DNA from: Ureibacillus galli
GTDB taxonomy: Bacteria > Bacillota > Bacilli > Bacillales_A > Planococcaceae
Assembly: GCF_014836845.1 (NCBI RefSeq)
Contig: NZ_JACSQA010000008.1
Coordinates: 1-64,000, forward strand
DNA length: 64,000 bases
Reading direction: 5' to 3'
Each line of letters begins with the position of its first letter. Position 1 is the stretch's first letter. A program made the position numbers and the translations under genes. Shown one piece after another: positions 1 to 8,132 of this stretch. The notes beneath the pieces were generated by a model, which had not been told where the DNA came from, made no database searches, and saw nothing but the letters and a program-made list of their open reading frames with translations.

Positions 1-48
1 GCACGCCGCCAGCGTTCGTCCTGAGCCAGGATCAAACTCTCCATAAAA
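1..48 (-). rRNA. 16S rRNA, 5' end only
   Basis: Read on the minus strand, the first bases contain the universal 16S start AGAGTTTGATCCTGGCTCAG followed by GACGAACGCTGGCGGC. Only the first ~48 nt of the gene lie inside the window; the rest continues beyond position 1. The 5' boundary is set by analogy with Bacillus 16S ends (about eight bases before GAGAGTTTGATC). Confidence 0.97.
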
Positions 49-169
49 GAAAATTTGATAAAGCTCAAATTTTTGCTGGCATCATAATGATGTCCAAAAT
101 TTTGTTTCAACAATTAAGTTGAAACTATATTCATTAACGTTTTGTTGTTCAGTTTTCAAGGTTCAAATA
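49..169 (-). other. pre-16S leader spacer between tRNA-Gly and 16S
   Basis: About 120 nt separate tRNA-Gly from 16S. On the minus strand it carries CTTGAAAACTGAACAA, typical of Bacillus rRNA leaders and spacers, and AT-rich complementary segments that probably form the 16S processing stalk. No promoter is obvious, so the 16S gene is probably also transcribed from the tRNA promoter upstream. Confidence 0.6.
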
Positions 170-243
170 TGGAGCGGGTGATGAGAATCGAACTCACGAC
201 ATCAGCTTGGAAGGCTGAGGTTTTACCATTAAACTACACCCGC
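170..243 (-). tRNA. tRNA-Gly (anticodon TCC)
   Basis: The acceptor arms GCGGGTG/CACCCGC pair, the anticodon loop is CTTCCAA, and CCA is encoded. It is the last tRNA before the 16S gene. Confidence 0.95.
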
Positions 244-257
244 GTATGAAAATATTA

Positions 258-334
<77 letters not shown>

Positions 335-354
335 GTATGAAATGTATTGCAACT

Positions 355-440
<86 letters not shown>

Positions 441-496
441 GTTCAATGAAGACACTATTAATTATACACCAATAAATACATTTGTCAAATAAAAAC

Positions 497-571
497 TGGT
501 GAGCCATGAAGGACTTGAACCTTCGACCCTCTGATTAAAAGTCAGATGCTCTACCACTGAGCTAATGGCTC
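497..571 (-). tRNA. tRNA-Lys (anticodon TTT)
   Basis: The acceptor GAGCCAT/ATGGCTC pairs, the loop CTTTTAA gives anticodon TTT, and CCA is encoded. Confidence 0.95.
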
Positions 572-579
572 TTCAAAAA

Positions 580-654
580 TGGCTGGGGTACCAGGATTCG
601 AACCTGGGCATGACGGAATCAAAATCCGTTGCCTTACCGCTTGGCTATACCCCA
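580..654 (-). tRNA. tRNA-Gln (anticodon TTG)
   Basis: The acceptor TGGGGTA/TACCCCA pairs, the loop TTTTGAT gives anticodon TTG, and CCA is encoded. Confidence 0.95.
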
Positions 655-655
655 A

Positions 656-731
656 TGGCGGTCCCGACCGGGATCGAACCGGCGATCTCCTGCGTGACAG
701 GCAGGCATGTTAACCGCTACACCACGGGACC
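656..731 (-). tRNA. tRNA-Asp (anticodon GTC)
   Basis: The acceptor GGTCCCG/CGGGACC pairs, the loop CTGTCAC gives anticodon GTC, and CCA is encoded. Only one base separates it from tRNA-Gln. Confidence 0.95.
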
Positions 732-760
732 AACATTTTGAATTTTTTTAAAAATATAAG

Positions 761-835
761 TGGTGACCCGTACGGGATTCGAACCCGTGTTACCGCCGTG
801 AAAGGGCGGTGTCTTAACCACTTGACCAACGGGCC
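761..835 (-). tRNA. tRNA-Glu (anticodon TTC)
   Basis: The acceptor GGCCCGT/ACGGGTC pairs, the loop CTTTCAC gives anticodon TTC, and CCA is encoded. Confidence 0.95.
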
Positions 836-836
836 A

Positions 837-911
837 TGGCTCCGAAGGTAGGACTCGAACCTACGACCGATCGGTTAACAGCCGATTGCTCTACCACTGA
901 GCTACTTCGGA
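837..911 (-). tRNA. tRNA-Asn (anticodon GTT)
   Basis: The acceptor TCCGAAG/CTTCGGA pairs, the loop CTGTTAA gives anticodon GTT, and CCA is encoded. It is the first gene of the tRNA-rRNA transcription unit. Confidence 0.95.
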
Positions 912-942
912 ATATTTGCGACTCATCTTGTCGACTTTTATT

Positions 943-971
943 ATTATAGAGAGAGTTATAAATAATGTCAA
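943..971 (-). promoter_or_regulatory. consensus SigA promoter of the tRNA-16S operon
   Basis: On the minus strand a perfect -35 TTGACA (966-971) is followed after exactly 17 bases by a perfect -10 TATAAT (943-948). It lies about 30 bp upstream of tRNA-Asn, as expected for a very strong stable-RNA promoter. Confidence 0.9.
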
Positions 972-1014
972 CACTTTAAACAAACTTTTTTTATTTTTTT
1001 ATAAAAAGCCTTTA

Positions 1015-1036
1015 AACCCCTTATTTCTTAAGGGTT
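1015..1036 (-). terminator. possible terminator after sprT
   Basis: An AACCC...GGGTT hairpin with one bulge is followed on the minus strand by a broken T-rich run. It lies between sprT and the tRNA promoter. The stem is short, so this is tentative. Confidence 0.4.
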
Positions 1037-1122
1037 CGTAAGCTACTAGTAAAACAATAGCTATTATAGAATGTACACTTTTATAAAAAAACATACAATC
1101 ATTTATTTAACTCTTTTTCATT

Positions 1123-1587
1123 TCAGTTATCTTTATGAGAAGCAGTGATTAAATGCCCACGACATTTTCCGCAACGATATTTGTTTACATCCATTCTTCT
1201 TTTTCTTTCATACCGTTGTTTACATTGAACACATTCATAAATATAAAGCTTTGTACTACGGCTCTTCTTTTCTTCTATCGTAGAACAAAAACGTGGTGCC
1301 CCTACCTTTTTTAACAATGTTCTAAAATCTGTATCGCGGTGTTTATAACCCATTCCTCTTATATGAAGATGATAATGACATAGTTCATGAAGAATAATTC
1401 CCCTTAACTCTTCCATCCCAAATTTTTCGTACGATTTTTTATTAAATTCTATATTATGACTTCTTAATAAGTAACGACCACCAGTTGTACGCAACCTACT
1501 ATTGAAATATGCTTTATGTAAAAAAGGTTGCTTAAAATATTCCATTGATAATTTTTCTACTAATAATTGTAGTTGCTGATCCGTCAT
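1123..1587 (-). CDS. sprT: SprT-like zinc metalloprotease family protein
   Basis: A protein of about 154 residues in the SprT/YdcK family. The metal-binding HELCH (HExxH) motif lies at residues 67-71. A C-terminal zinc ribbon shows one CxxC pair (CVQC) and a second (CGKC) about 20 residues later. I chose the ATG at 1587 because GGGGGG sits 6 bases upstream; the longer open frame to 1665 has no ribosome binding site and runs through the terminator between this gene and tex. Homologues are related to eukaryotic Spartan proteases, but the bacterial role is unclear. The position directly downstream of tex matches B. subtilis ydcI-ydcK. Confidence 0.88.
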   Translation of the reverse strand: MTDQQLQLLVEKLSMEYFKQPFLHKAYFNSRLRTTGGRYLLRSHNIEFNKKSYEKFGMEELRGIILHELCHYHLHIRGMGYKHRDTDFRTLLKKVGAPRFCSTIEEKKSRSTKLYIYECVQCKQRYERKRRMDVNKYRCGKCRGHLITASHKDN

Positions 1588-1646
1588 CGTTATCCCCCCG
1601 CGTACAAATGTACCATATCCATTCAAATCGCTGCAAAATATGAAAA

Positions 1647-1681
1647 AACTCTGATTAATAAGCAAACTATTAATCAGAGTT
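1647..1681 (-). terminator. terminator after tex
   Basis: A 14-bp perfect stem (AACTCTGATTAATA and its complement) with a 7-nt loop is followed on the minus strand by TTTTTT. It ends the tex transcript just upstream of sprT. Confidence 0.85.
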
Positions 1682-1687
1682 GGTGTA

Positions 1688-3865
1688 TTATTGGTTTATT
1701 TGGTTTTCAGGGGGAATCATCGTTAAAGAAATGCGACCCTTTTCTACTTCTACCTTCTCTACCCAAACTGTGACAATATCACCTAAAGAAATGACCTCTA
1801 AAGGATGTTTTATACGGCGTTTTTGAAGTTTAGAAATATGAACTAAACCATCTTGTTTTACACCAATATCGACAAAAGCTCCGAAATCGACCACATTTCG
1901 CACAGTCCCTTGTAGTTCCATCCCTACTTTTAAATCTTCCATTTTTAATACGTCTGTTTTCAATAACGGTTGTGGGAATGCATCGCGTGGATCTCGAGTC
2001 GGTTTCATTAATGTGTCAACAATATCTTTGACTGTTACTTCACCTACTTCTAATTGATTACTTAATGCCGTTAAATCTATAGCACCAAGTGCTTCCTCAC
2101 ACTGTTTACTGCCGACATCCTTCTTCGTTAATCCAACAGTTGCCAAAATTTCTTCAGCTAACTTATAGCTCTCTGGGTGGATTCCAGTTGCATCAAGGGG
2201 ATTTTTAGCCTCTGGAATACGTAAGAAACCGATTGCTTGTTCATATGTTTTTGCCCCTAAACGAGGAATTTTCTTTAATTGGGTCCGGGAAGTGAATTTC
2301 CCATTATCACTTCTTGCATTTACAATATTTTCAGCTACGGTCTTTGACAAACCAGATACATACTGTAAAAGGGAAGCGGATGCTGTATTTACATCGACCC
2401 CTACTTGGTTTACTGCCGTTTCTACAATAAAAGTTAATGACTCTGCTAGTTTCTTTTGTGAAACATCATGTTGATACTGGCCAACCCCAACAGCTTTTGG
2501 TTCGATTTTTACAAGTTCGGATAAAGGATCTTGCAATCGACGAGCAATGGACACAGCACTTCTTTGTTCAACTTGTAAGTCAGGAAACTCACTTCTTGCA
2601 ACTTCAGATGCGGAATAAACAGATGCCCCTGCCTCGTTAACTATAACGTAAGCAACTTCCCTTTCAACTTCCTTTAACACATCTGCTATGAATTGTTCTG
2701 TTTCCCGAGAAGCCGTCCCATTTCCAATAGCAATAATTGAAATTGGATACTTTTCTAAAATCTCCCTAACTACTGATTTTGATTTTTCCACATCGGGCTT
2801 CGGTGGGTGTGGGTAAATAGCAGTTACTTCTAACATTTTTCCCGTTTCATCAACTACTGCTAATTTACAACCTGTTCGATAAGCCGGGTCTACCCCTAAC
2901 ACCATTTTACCGCGCATCGGTGGCTGTAATAGTAGACTTTTCAGGTTTTCAGCGAAAATATGAATGGCTTGTTCTTCTGCTTTCTCCGTTAATTCATTTC
3001 GTAACTCCCGCTCAATCGAAGGCTGAATTAATCGTTTATATCCATCTTCAATCGCTTCTTTTACATGGGATATAGATGGGGAGGAAGAATTTATAGGCAA
3101 CCATGCCTTTTCCATTAATTGAACTACACGATCCAGCGGCACTTGGATAGTCACTTTTAAAATATCTGCCTTTTCCCCACGGTTAATAGCTAATGTTCTA
3201 TGCGGCACAATGTATTTTACTGGTTCTTCATATTCATAATACATTTCAAATACTTTCTTCTCGTCTTTTTCCGCATCCTTAACAGAAGTAACAATACGCC
3301 CCTCTCTCCAAGAAAGCTTACGCAATTGATCCCGTATAGCGGCATCATCTGCAAAACGTTCAGCTAAAATATCTTTTGCTCCCATTACTGCATCTTCTAC
3401 TGTATTAACACCCTTTTCTTCATCTAGGAAGGTTAAGGCCAAATCTTCAACATTTTCTTTAGAAAATTTCATCAGTTCATCTGCTAAAGGTTCTAATCCC
3501 TTTTCTTTAGCGATAGTTGCTTTTGTGCGACGCTTTTGTTTGTACGGTCTATATAAATCCTCCACCCGCTGTAGCACAGTAGCAGCCTGGATGGATGCTT
3601 GTAATTCTTCAGTTAATTTTCCTTGTTCATCGATTAGACGGATTACTTCTTCCTTTCGCTGTTCTAATTGTTGTATGTAATGATATCGATCTTCAATTGA
3701 TTTAATTTGAACTTCATCTAGTGAACCCGTCGCCTCTTTACGATATCGAGCAATGAATGGAACGGTATTTCCGTCTTCTAATAACTTAATCACTGCTTCT
3801 GCTTGATGTGGCTTTACCTTTGTTTCAGTTGCAATGATTTGTAACATTTTCTTTTCTTCCATCAT
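1688..3865 (-). CDS. tex: Tex family RNA-binding transcription accessory protein
   Basis: 725 residues, full length for the Tex/YdcI family. Visible parts are an N-terminal helical region, a YqgF/RNase H-like domain beginning near residue 325 ([16 protein letters not shown]), helix-hairpin-helix repeats around 490-560 ([27 protein letters not shown]) and a C-terminal S1 domain at about 645-715 ([16 protein letters not shown]). The protein binds nucleic acid; in other bacteria Tex affects transcription and toxin expression, but its reaction is not settled. The start has two adjacent ATG codons with AAAGG upstream. It follows the sigB operon after a terminator, in the slot where B. subtilis keeps ydcI. 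Confidence 0.95.
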   Translation of the reverse strand: MMEEKKMLQIIATETKVKPHQAEAVIKLLEDGNTVPFIARYRKEATGSLDEVQIKSIEDRYHYIQQLEQRKEEVIRLIDEQGKLTEELQASIQAATVLQRVEDLYRPYKQKRRTKATIAKEKGLEPLADELMKFSKENVEDLALTFLDEEKGVNTVEDAVMGAKDILAERFADDAAIRDQLRKLSWREGRIVTSVKDAEKDEKKVFEMYYEYEEPVKYIVPHRTLAINRGEKADILKVTIQVPLDRVVQLMEKAWLPINSSSPSISHVKEAIEDGYKRLIQPSIERELRNELTEKAEEQAIHIFAENLKSLLLQPPMRGKMVLGVDPAYRTGCKLAVVDETGKMLEVTAIYPHPPKPDVEKSKSVVREILEKYPISIIAIGNGTASRETEQFIADVLKEVEREVAYVIVNEAGASVYSASEVARSEFPDLQVEQRSAVSIARRLQDPLSELVKIEPKAVGVGQYQHDVSQKKLAESLTFIVETAVNQVGVDVNTASASLLQYVSGLSKTVAENIVNARSDNGKFTSRTQLKKIPRLGAKTYEQAIGFLRIPEAKNPLDATGIHPESYKLAEEILATVGLTKKDVGSKQCEEALGAIDLTALSNQLEVGEVTVKDIVDTLMKPTRDPRDAFPQPLLKTDVLKMEDLKVGMELQGTVRNVVDFGAFVDIGVKQDGLVHISKLQKRRIKHPLEVISLGDIVTVWVEKVEVEKGRISLTMIPPENQINQ

Positions 3866-3950
3866 TCCACAGCCTTTCTAGTTTACATAAAATCATTTTA
3901 ACATTTACTTACTACTTTCTTCTATTGTTCATCATTTCAATCTGTTTAAA

Positions 3951-3994
3951 ATAAAAAAGTCTACTCTTTGATAAACATTTAAAAGAGTAGACTT
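3951..3994 (-). terminator. terminator after sigB
   Basis: A 13-bp perfect stem, AAGTCTACTCTTT with its complement, ends on the minus strand in TTTTTT. It closes the rsbTUVW-sigB transcript about 30 bp after sigB; no rsbX lies between sigB and this hairpin. Confidence 0.88.
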
Positions 3995-4027
3995 GTCCTT
4001 TTTTTGAATTTCGAGCTTTTATAAAAA

Positions 4028-4807
4028 TCAGCTATTATTCCCAACTGCAATAGCTTCCTGTAGTTTTTTAATCGCCTTACGTTGTATTCGCGAAACATGC
4101 ATTTGGGAAATTCCTAGTATCTCGCCTGTTTCTTTTTGACTTAGTTCTTCGAAATAAGTTAACTTTAATATTTCTTTCTCACGGTTATCCAAAACTTCCA
4201 TCGCTTCTACAACTACGATTCTTTGATTCGTCTTTTCGAAACCTTCGTCCTCTTTACCGATTATATCTTGTAGGGTCACTGCGCCCCCATCAGAATCTGC
4301 CTCAATAGAATAATCCATAGAAAGCGCTTGGTAACTACTACTCATTTCCATCGCTTCTAAGACTTCTTCCTCTTCGACATCTAAGTATGTAGCTATTTCT
4401 TCAATAGAAGGAGACTTTTGTAATTCAGTTGTTAAATGTTCGACAGCAGCTTTTATTTTCGGTCCTAATTCCTTAATACGTCGAGGAACATGGACATCCC
4501 AAGTTTTGTCTCGTAAATAACGTTTAATTTCTCCCACAATCGTGGGAACGGCAAATGCTTCGAAACTTTTACCAAAAGACTTATCAAAACGTTGTATTGC
4601 TCCTAGTAGTCCAAGCATGCCTACTTGAACAATATCTTCATAATTCGATTTACCATAGGCATATTTTTTCGCTATCGATTCTACATAATTTTTATAATGA
4701 ATAACTAAATTATTTAAAGAATCATCATCTTTTGAAAGTTGATATTGCTCAATCCATCTTAATATATCATCCTTAGATGTTTGATTATGTGATGATTGTT
4801 TTGACAT
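4028..4807 (-). CDS. sigB: RNA polymerase sigma factor SigB
   Basis: About 259 residues, close to B. subtilis SigB (262). Region 2 with the core-binding and -10 recognition helices spans roughly residues 35-105 (YEDIVQVGMLGLLGAIQRFD). Region 4 with the -35 helix-turn-helix is at the C terminus (LSQKETGEILGISQMHVSRIQRKA). The reading frame opens with TTG-ATG-ATG overlapping rsbW; the third codon (4807) has the best spacing from AGGTGA, so I place the start there, with 4810 possible. It directs the general stress regulon and is held inactive by RsbW, encoded immediately upstream. Confidence 0.95.
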   Translation of the reverse strand: MSKQSSHNQTSKDDILRWIEQYQLSKDDDSLNNLVIHYKNYVESIAKKYAYGKSNYEDIVQVGMLGLLGAIQRFDKSFGKSFEAFAVPTIVGEIKRYLRDKTWDVHVPRRIKELGPKIKAAVEHLTTELQKSPSIEEIATYLDVEEEEVLEAMEMSSSYQALSMDYSIEADSDGGAVTLQDIIGKEDEGFEKTNQRIVVVEAMEVLDNREKEILKLTYFEELSQKETGEILGISQMHVSRIQRKAIKKLQEAIAVGNNS

Positions 4808-5258
4808 CATCAATCACCTGCTCTCTCGTGACATATTTTGTCATGAAAACAGTGACTCCACCTTCGTTGTTATTTACTCTCACCTCATCCATTAAAGTTT
4901 CCATTAAGTAGAGGCCAAGACCACCTTCGCGTAAAAATTCGACATTTTCCTCTTCTTGATACGGTCCAATTTGGGCTTTAATTTCTTCAAAATTAAAACC
5001 ATTCCCATAATCAGATACCATCACTTCAATTTTATGATCATATAAAGCATGGCCTATAACAATTTCTCCATCGTCGTAAGAGTCATAAGCATGTTGAACT
5101 ACATTTGTAACAGCTTCGCTAACGGCAATCTTTAAGTCTTCTATTTGGTCATAGGAGAAGCCTACACGAGATGCTAAACCAGACACCGTTAACCGAATCA
5201 CACCAACATATTGCGGTTTTGCAGGAACTCTGATTTCAATGTAGTCAAATGCTCGCAT
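4785..5258 (-). CDS. rsbW: anti-sigma-B factor and serine kinase RsbW
   Basis: 157 residues with a GHKL kinase fold: N box IAVSEAVTNVVQHA, G1 box VSDYGNGF and G2 box LREGGLGLYL. RsbW sequesters SigB or, alternatively, binds and phosphorylates RsbV; the ATP/ADP ratio and RsbV phosphorylation decide the partner. It overlaps the end of rsbV by 14 bp and the start of sigB by about 23 bp, so the three proteins are translationally coupled. AGGTGG stands 8 bases before the ATG. Confidence 0.95.
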   Translation of the reverse strand: MRAFDYIEIRVPAKPQYVGVIRLTVSGLASRVGFSYDQIEDLKIAVSEAVTNVVQHAYDSYDDGEIVIGHALYDHKIEVMVSDYGNGFNFEEIKAQIGPYQEEENVEFLREGGLGLYLMETLMDEVRVNNNEGGVTVFMTKYVTREQVIDDVKTIIT

Positions 5259-5580
5259 GGCCTATCCCACCTCTTTCAATATCCATTAATTCACTAAGTC
5301 CTGTAATTTCAAACAATCTTGTTAGTCGAGTCGATAAGTTTACTAATTTTAAGTTTACATCTTCTTTTGTTGCTCTTTTATAAAAGGCGACAAATACTCC
5401 GAGCCCCGTACTATCCATATAACTTACCTTTGATAAATCTAACTCAACAGATATTTCATTAGAGAGTTCAATTTTTTCTAGTTCCTCTCTAAGAATTGGT
5501 GCTGTGAAAGTATCTATTTCCCCTTCTATTAAACCTAAAAGTAGATTCCCTTCTTCCCGAAATTGTATATTGATATCCAT
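5245..5580 (-). CDS. rsbV: anti-anti-sigma factor RsbV
   Basis: A STAS domain protein of 111 residues. The phosphoacceptor serine is Ser57 in the sequence MDSTGLG. Unphosphorylated RsbV binds RsbW and frees SigB; RsbW inactivates it by phosphorylation and RsbU reactivates it. I chose the ATG at 5580, preceded by GGAGGTG with 6-base spacing; the upstream in-frame GTG at 5589 is part of that ribosome binding site. A SigB-type promoter lies 30-55 bp upstream. Confidence 0.95.
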   Translation of the reverse strand: MDINIQFREEGNLLLGLIEGEIDTFTAPILREELEKIELSNEISVELDLSKVSYMDSTGLGVFVAFYKRATKEDVNLKLVNLSTRLTRLFEITGLSELMDIERGGIGHASI

Positions 5581-5611
5581 TCGGAACACCTCCAGTTTCC
5601 CTGTTTTTTCT

Positions 5612-5636
5612 ATTCCCTACTAAAAAGTATTTAAAC
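5612..5636 (-). promoter_or_regulatory. SigB-dependent promoter upstream of rsbV
   Basis: On the minus strand GTTTAA (5631-5636) is followed after 13 bases by GGGAAT (5612-5617). This fits the SigB consensus GTTTAA-N12 to 15-GGGTAT closely and stands where B. subtilis has its autoregulatory PB promoter before rsbV. Confidence 0.82.
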
Positions 5637-5649
5637 ATATTTTTTAAAA

Positions 5650-6657
5650 TTATTTTTTAATAATGACGATTGTAAAATCATCTTCTAGTTTGTAATTATG
5701 TAAAACTTGTAGTTGTTTATGAATGTTATCACACATCTCCTGAGCATTTAGATGCCTACAGGATAAAGCAAGTTCCTTAATATATTGCCGAGGATCAAAC
5801 TCCTCCCGGTTTCGGAAATCCGTTACTCCATCAGTCATCAAAATGATAAAGTCATTGTCATTTAACTTAATATCCTTTTGAGAATATTTTACGTCAGGTA
5901 AAATTCCTAATAGTAATTCCTTTGATTCTAAATCATAATAAGCATTTTCCCTTGAATGATAATAAAGGGGTGGTTCATGCCCTGCTGAACTCCATGTAAA
6001 AATGTCCTTTTCTAAGTCGTATCGACCATAGCACATTGATACAAACATACCGTCATCTACACTTTTTTCAATCAATTGATTTAATACTTCAAGAACGTAA
6101 GAAGGATTACTATTTGCATATTCCAATGTATCCAAACCGTACTTAACCATCGACATACAAAGCGCAGCGGGAACTCCTTTTCCTACTACATCCGTTACAG
6201 CAATACTTAAAAACCTTTTATGATCATGCATAAAATGCACATAATCCCCATTCATTTTTCGAAGAGGGACAGAAATCATTCCTATATCTAAGCCTTCCGG
6301 ATTTGGAATTGTTGTTTCCAATAATGTATTTTGAATTTTTGCTGCGACTTCCATTTCGATACGCAATTCTTCTTGTTTCATCAATAAACTTTGATGTTCC
6401 TTCAGTTTCAACCCGAAGTGGACCATTACCTCGATTAAAAAATCATAAGCATGAATTGTATACTCCGGTAGATCTTCAATGATGTCCTCCAGTGCCTGCT
6501 TATGTATACTTATAACTTCTTCTGGAGTCACATTTTTTTGAATAAGTCGTTTTATAAAATTTTGACCAATATATAAATTTCTTTCATTTTGATTATGAAT
6601 ATAATTCGATAATATTGTTTTGTAATCAAGCTTTAGCTGTTCCAAGTAATCCACCAT
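5650..6657 (-). CDS. rsbU: RsbV-P phosphatase RsbU
   Basis: 335 residues, the same size as B. subtilis RsbU. Residues 1 to about 85 form the RsbU_N helical domain that accepts RsbT (LYIGQNFIKRLI, VISIHKQALEDI). A coiled linker follows, then a PP2C-type phosphatase domain from about 115 to the end (MNGDYVHF, VTDVVGKGVPAALCMSM, LLMTDGVTDFRN-like metal-binding segments). It dephosphorylates RsbV-P when bound by RsbT. The start codon lies one base after the rsbT stop codon. Retention of the RsbT-binding domain matters because the usual RsbT regulators RsbR and RsbS are not encoded here. Confidence 0.95.
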   Translation of the reverse strand: MVDYLEQLKLDYKTILSNYIHNQNERNLYIGQNFIKRLIQKNVTPEEVISIHKQALEDIIEDLPEYTIHAYDFLIEVMVHFGLKLKEHQSLLMKQEELRIEMEVAAKIQNTLLETTIPNPEGLDIGMISVPLRKMNGDYVHFMHDHKRFLSIAVTDVVGKGVPAALCMSMVKYGLDTLEYANSNPSYVLEVLNQLIEKSVDDGMFVSMCYGRYDLEKDIFTWSSAGHEPPLYYHSRENAYYDLESKELLLGILPDVKYSQKDIKLNDNDFIILMTDGVTDFRNREEFDPRQYIKELALSCRHLNAQEMCDNIHKQLQVLHNYKLEDDFTIVIIKK

Positions 6658-6658
6658 C

Positions 6659-7048
6659 CTATCTTAGCCATTTTTCAACTTTTACAGTTGTCCCCTTCCC
6701 TTCTTCAGAAAAAATATGCATAGAGTCTACTAATCTTTTAACAGAAGACAGTCCTGCTCCGTAAGATTCCCCATCTTCAAGAGCCTTTTGTACATCGGCT
6801 ATTCCAGGACCTTGATCTATTGAGGTAATTGAAACCCCTTTCTTACCTTCCTTGTTAATTCTTTCAATAATAATTTTTCCTTCACAGGCATATTGAAAAA
6901 TATTTTTAGCTAATTCACCTATAGCGGTAGTAATCCTAGCTTGATCTACTTTATTAAAACCAATTTGTTTCGCTTGTTTACGACCTAGTTTACGTGCAGT
7001 TACAATATCTAATTCTGTTACTATTTCAACCGTTACCTTCTCTGCCAT
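6659..7048 (-). CDS. rsbT: switch kinase RsbT
   Basis: 129 residues with the GHKL kinase N box (ITTAIGELAKNIFQYA) and G1 box (SIDQGPGIADV). In B. subtilis RsbT is held in the stressosome by RsbR/RsbS, phosphorylates them on stress, and then activates RsbU. Here it is the first gene of the operon. GGGGTG precedes the ATG by 5 bases. No rsbR or rsbS lies upstream; the ~300 bp to mazF is non-coding. Confidence 0.93.
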   Translation of the reverse strand: MAEKVTVEIVTELDIVTARKLGRKQAKQIGFNKVDQARITTAIGELAKNIFQYACEGKIIIERINKEGKKGVSITSIDQGPGIADVQKALEDGESYGAGLSSVKRLVDSMHIFSEEGKGTTVKVEKWLR

Positions 7049-7346
7049 TACTGCACCCCATCTTAGTAGATTTTAGTAATTTTTGTTATAAACCTAATAT
7101 ATATTATCGAGTTACTTAACATCAAATTTAAATCTATAATTAGCTTAAAATTCCGATAATTCAAGGGAGAAAAGTCTTAAATATCAAAAAAATACACCAG
7201 GCTATATTTCATAGTTGAGTAGCTTCTTCTATACTATTTATATCTTGTCACCTCCTGTTTTCCTAGATATATTTAAAACCTCAAATTTCCAATAAAAAAG
7301 AAATGACCTAAAAGCAGGACTTTTAGGTCATTTCTTTTTTTATGTA
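7049..7346 (-). other. non-coding gap in the rsbR-rsbS position
   Basis: About 300 bp between mazF and rsbT hold the mazF terminator and an AT-rich stretch. On the minus strand a perfect AGGAGGTG (7249-7256) is present but leads only to GTG plus four codons before a stop, and the next ATG (near 7212) opens an 11-codon frame. B. subtilis has rsbRA and rsbS in this place. A weak promoter-like pair (TTGGAA, 17 bp, TATCTA) lies just before the orphan ribosome binding site. Confidence 0.5.
7294..7340 (-). terminator. terminator after mazF
   Basis: A 15-bp perfect stem (AGAAATGACCTAAAA and its complement, 7-nt loop), extended by flanking A/T runs, ends the alr-mazEF transcript on the minus strand. 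Confidence 0.88.
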
Positions 7347-7697
7347 TTAAAATTTCATTAATCCTAGACTTATTTCCAATGCAACATCCACTTTATCCAT
7401 AAGCTCTTCATCTAACTGTGTAATCCGATCCGTTAGCCTAGACTTATCTATAGTACGCAATTGTTCAAGCAAAATTACCGAATTGCGCTCAAAGCCGTAC
7501 TTTTTTGCATCAATTTCGACATGAGTCGGCAATTTTGCTTTTTGAATTTGCGCAGTAATCGCAGCGATGATTACAGTTGGACTAAATCTATTTCCAATGT
7601 CGTTCTGAAGGATTAATACGGGTCTAGTACCGCCTTGTTCAGATCCTATTACTGGAGAAAGATCTGCAAAAAACACGTCCCCTCGTTTTACAATCAA
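7347..7697 (-). CDS. mazF: MazF (EndoA) mRNA interferase toxin
   Basis: 116 residues, the size of B. subtilis MazF/NdoA and very similar in motif order. RGDVFFADL starts the PemK-like beta barrel. The catalytic residues known from B. subtilis are present: Arg25 in GGTRP and Thr48 in AAITAQ. The enzyme cleaves single-stranded RNA at short specific sites. Translation begins at TTG (7697) after GGGGG with 8-base spacing; the stop of the antitoxin gene is 4 bp upstream. Both genes of the pair appear to use TTG starts. Confidence 0.95.
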   Translation of the reverse strand: MIVKRGDVFFADLSPVIGSEQGGTRPVLILQNDIGNRFSPTVIIAAITAQIQKAKLPTHVEIDAKKYGFERNSVILLEQLRTIDKSRLTDRITQLDEELMDKVDVALEISLGLMKF

Positions 7698-7701
7698 AAT
7701 G

Positions 7702-7986
7702 TCATCCCCCGCTTACGAGACGCTCTACCATATGTTCCGCTTCATATTCTACATGTAGACATTCGCTACAAATAGACAAATTGATTTGCGACATTTCCAC
7801 ATAGCCTTTCATTAAAGCTTCCCGTATTTGATTTGGTTGCTTGTGCGTAGATAATCTACGAGATGATATATAAACAAAACTTTCATTATCTCGAGATTTT
7901 TGCTCAAGAGTTTGATTAAATTCCACTAACATTTCTTGAGGAAATTCTAAAACTTCCTTTAATTCTTCTACTTTTTTCGCGTACAA
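7702..7986 (-). CDS. mazE: MazE (EndoAI) antitoxin
   Basis: 94 residues if started at the TTG (7986) that follows GGAGGTG with 6-base spacing; a longer open frame extends to 8091 without a ribosome binding site. The C-terminal half ([25 protein letters not shown]) clearly matches B. subtilis EndoAI, and this part binds and blocks MazF. The N-terminal half should be the ribbon-helix-helix DNA-binding dimer but looks strongly divergent from EndoAI. The length agrees with the 93-residue B. subtilis protein. It lies between alr and mazF as in B. subtilis. Confidence 0.88.
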   Translation of the reverse strand: MYAKKVEELKEVLEFPQEMLVEFNQTLEQKSRDNESFVYISSRRLSTHKQPNQIREALMKGYVEMSQINLSICSECLHVEYEAEHMVERLVSGG

Positions 7987-8132
7987 AACAAGCACCTCCA
8001 CAAAAACCGTACCATTTCCAAATTCTTTTCTCATTCTATCACCGAATAAGGGAGTTGAAAAGATAGATATAAAAAAAATGTGGCAATCCATGTAGTTTTA
8101 ACGGTTTTTGATGAAGATTTTGTCGCAATTTA

